Origin: Gari tellinella
Taxonomy: Eukaryota; Mollusca; Bivalvia; Cardiida; Psammobiidae
Assembly (NCBI GenBank): GCA_922989275.2
Contig: OV277856.1
Span: 55,065,358-55,129,357, forward strand
Reading direction: 5' to 3'
Length of the DNA: 64,000 nucleotides
The translations under genes were made by a program, and so were the position numbers. The notes beneath the pieces are model-generated. The model saw only the letters and a list, made by a program, of their open reading frames with translations. It made no database searches and was not told the origin of the DNA. Shown piece by piece: positions 63,938 through 64,000 of the stretch (position 1 is the stretch's first letter; every line of letters starts with the position of its first letter).

Positions 63938-64000
63938 AGCTCACCTGAGCACAATGTGCTCAAGGTGAGCTATTGTGATCGGTCGTCGTACGTCGGTGTC
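63938..64000 (+). mobile_element. Element I3 (GCTCACCTGAGC family), cut by window end
   Basis: AGCTCACCTGAGCACAATGT and GCTCAAGGTGAGCTATTG match the start of I1. Confidence 0.8.

Overview
The window is eukaryotic, intron-rich, AT-rich and saturated with small transposable elements. The deduced proteins, a LINE with an animal-type layout, and repeats starting GCTCACCTGAGC or CAAGAGGGCCATGG (which I associate from memory with bivalve genomes) suggest a mollusc, probably a bivalve. The species call is inference.

Two host genes lie head to head. On the minus strand at the left edge are four coding exons of UBE2I (UBC9, the SUMO E2 enzyme): 4344-4409, 2502-2585, 998-1070 and 195-304. They give residues 1-111, including Cys93; the last ~47 residues lie beyond base 1. 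On the plus strand, DECR2 (peroxisomal 2,4-dienoyl-CoA reductase) spans ~45 kb in eight exon positions: 12507-12583, 17035-17103, 22176-22293, 33392-33461, 36177-36301, 47328-47421, 52397-52501, and a terminal exon present three times in tandem (54419-54633, 56654-56895, 57577-57791). Each terminal copy has a splice acceptor, stays in frame and ends in the peroxisomal signal SKM. The spliced product is 290, 299 or 290 aa, depending on the last exon.

Nearly everything else is mobile DNA in introns and flanks. A LINE with two long ORFs lies in intron 3 (23861-28867). Its ORF1 and ORF2 share one frame and are separated by a single TAG; a tandem array of hairpins follows (29.04-30.6 kb). Other large elements are a 3.19-kb element with 448-bp near-identical inverted repeats (17869-21060), two opposite copies of a ~1.65-kb hAT-like element with exact 8-bp target duplications (10287-11914 and 41744-43446), and a 5.87-kb element that fills most of the UBE2I-DECR2 gap (6194-12059).

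The most striking pattern is in the small elements. I see about a dozen families of 130-370 bp with different terminal repeats and target sites (TTAA piggyBac-like, TA pogo/Tc1-like, hAT-like). Most carry one of two perfect central hairpins. Core I is built on AAAGCAGGYTGAAAGTAAAG and GCAGAATG; core II on GCAAACAGT and GATCAGA. The same hairpin therefore occurs inside elements with unrelated ends, and both arms change together from copy to copy.

Letters used below are local names: A = TTAA/CCCATTACCCC ends, core I. B and Q = TTAA/CTCTTTGAACCCTAG or CTCATTGAGCCC ends, core II. C = TTAA/CCCTTAGCCCGCC, core II. D = TTAA/CCCATTGTATGCTGG, core II. E = TA/CAGTAAAACCTC, core I. F = TA/CAGTGGAGAATC, core II. 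G = CTCCAGATAAGGGGAG. L = CAGGGCTGCCAT, core I. N = CTTCACTGCC. P = TTAA/CCCATTAACTCATAAG. R = TTAA/CTCTTTCAACAC, core II. H, I, J, K, M, O, S, T, U, V, W, X, Y, Z are described individually.
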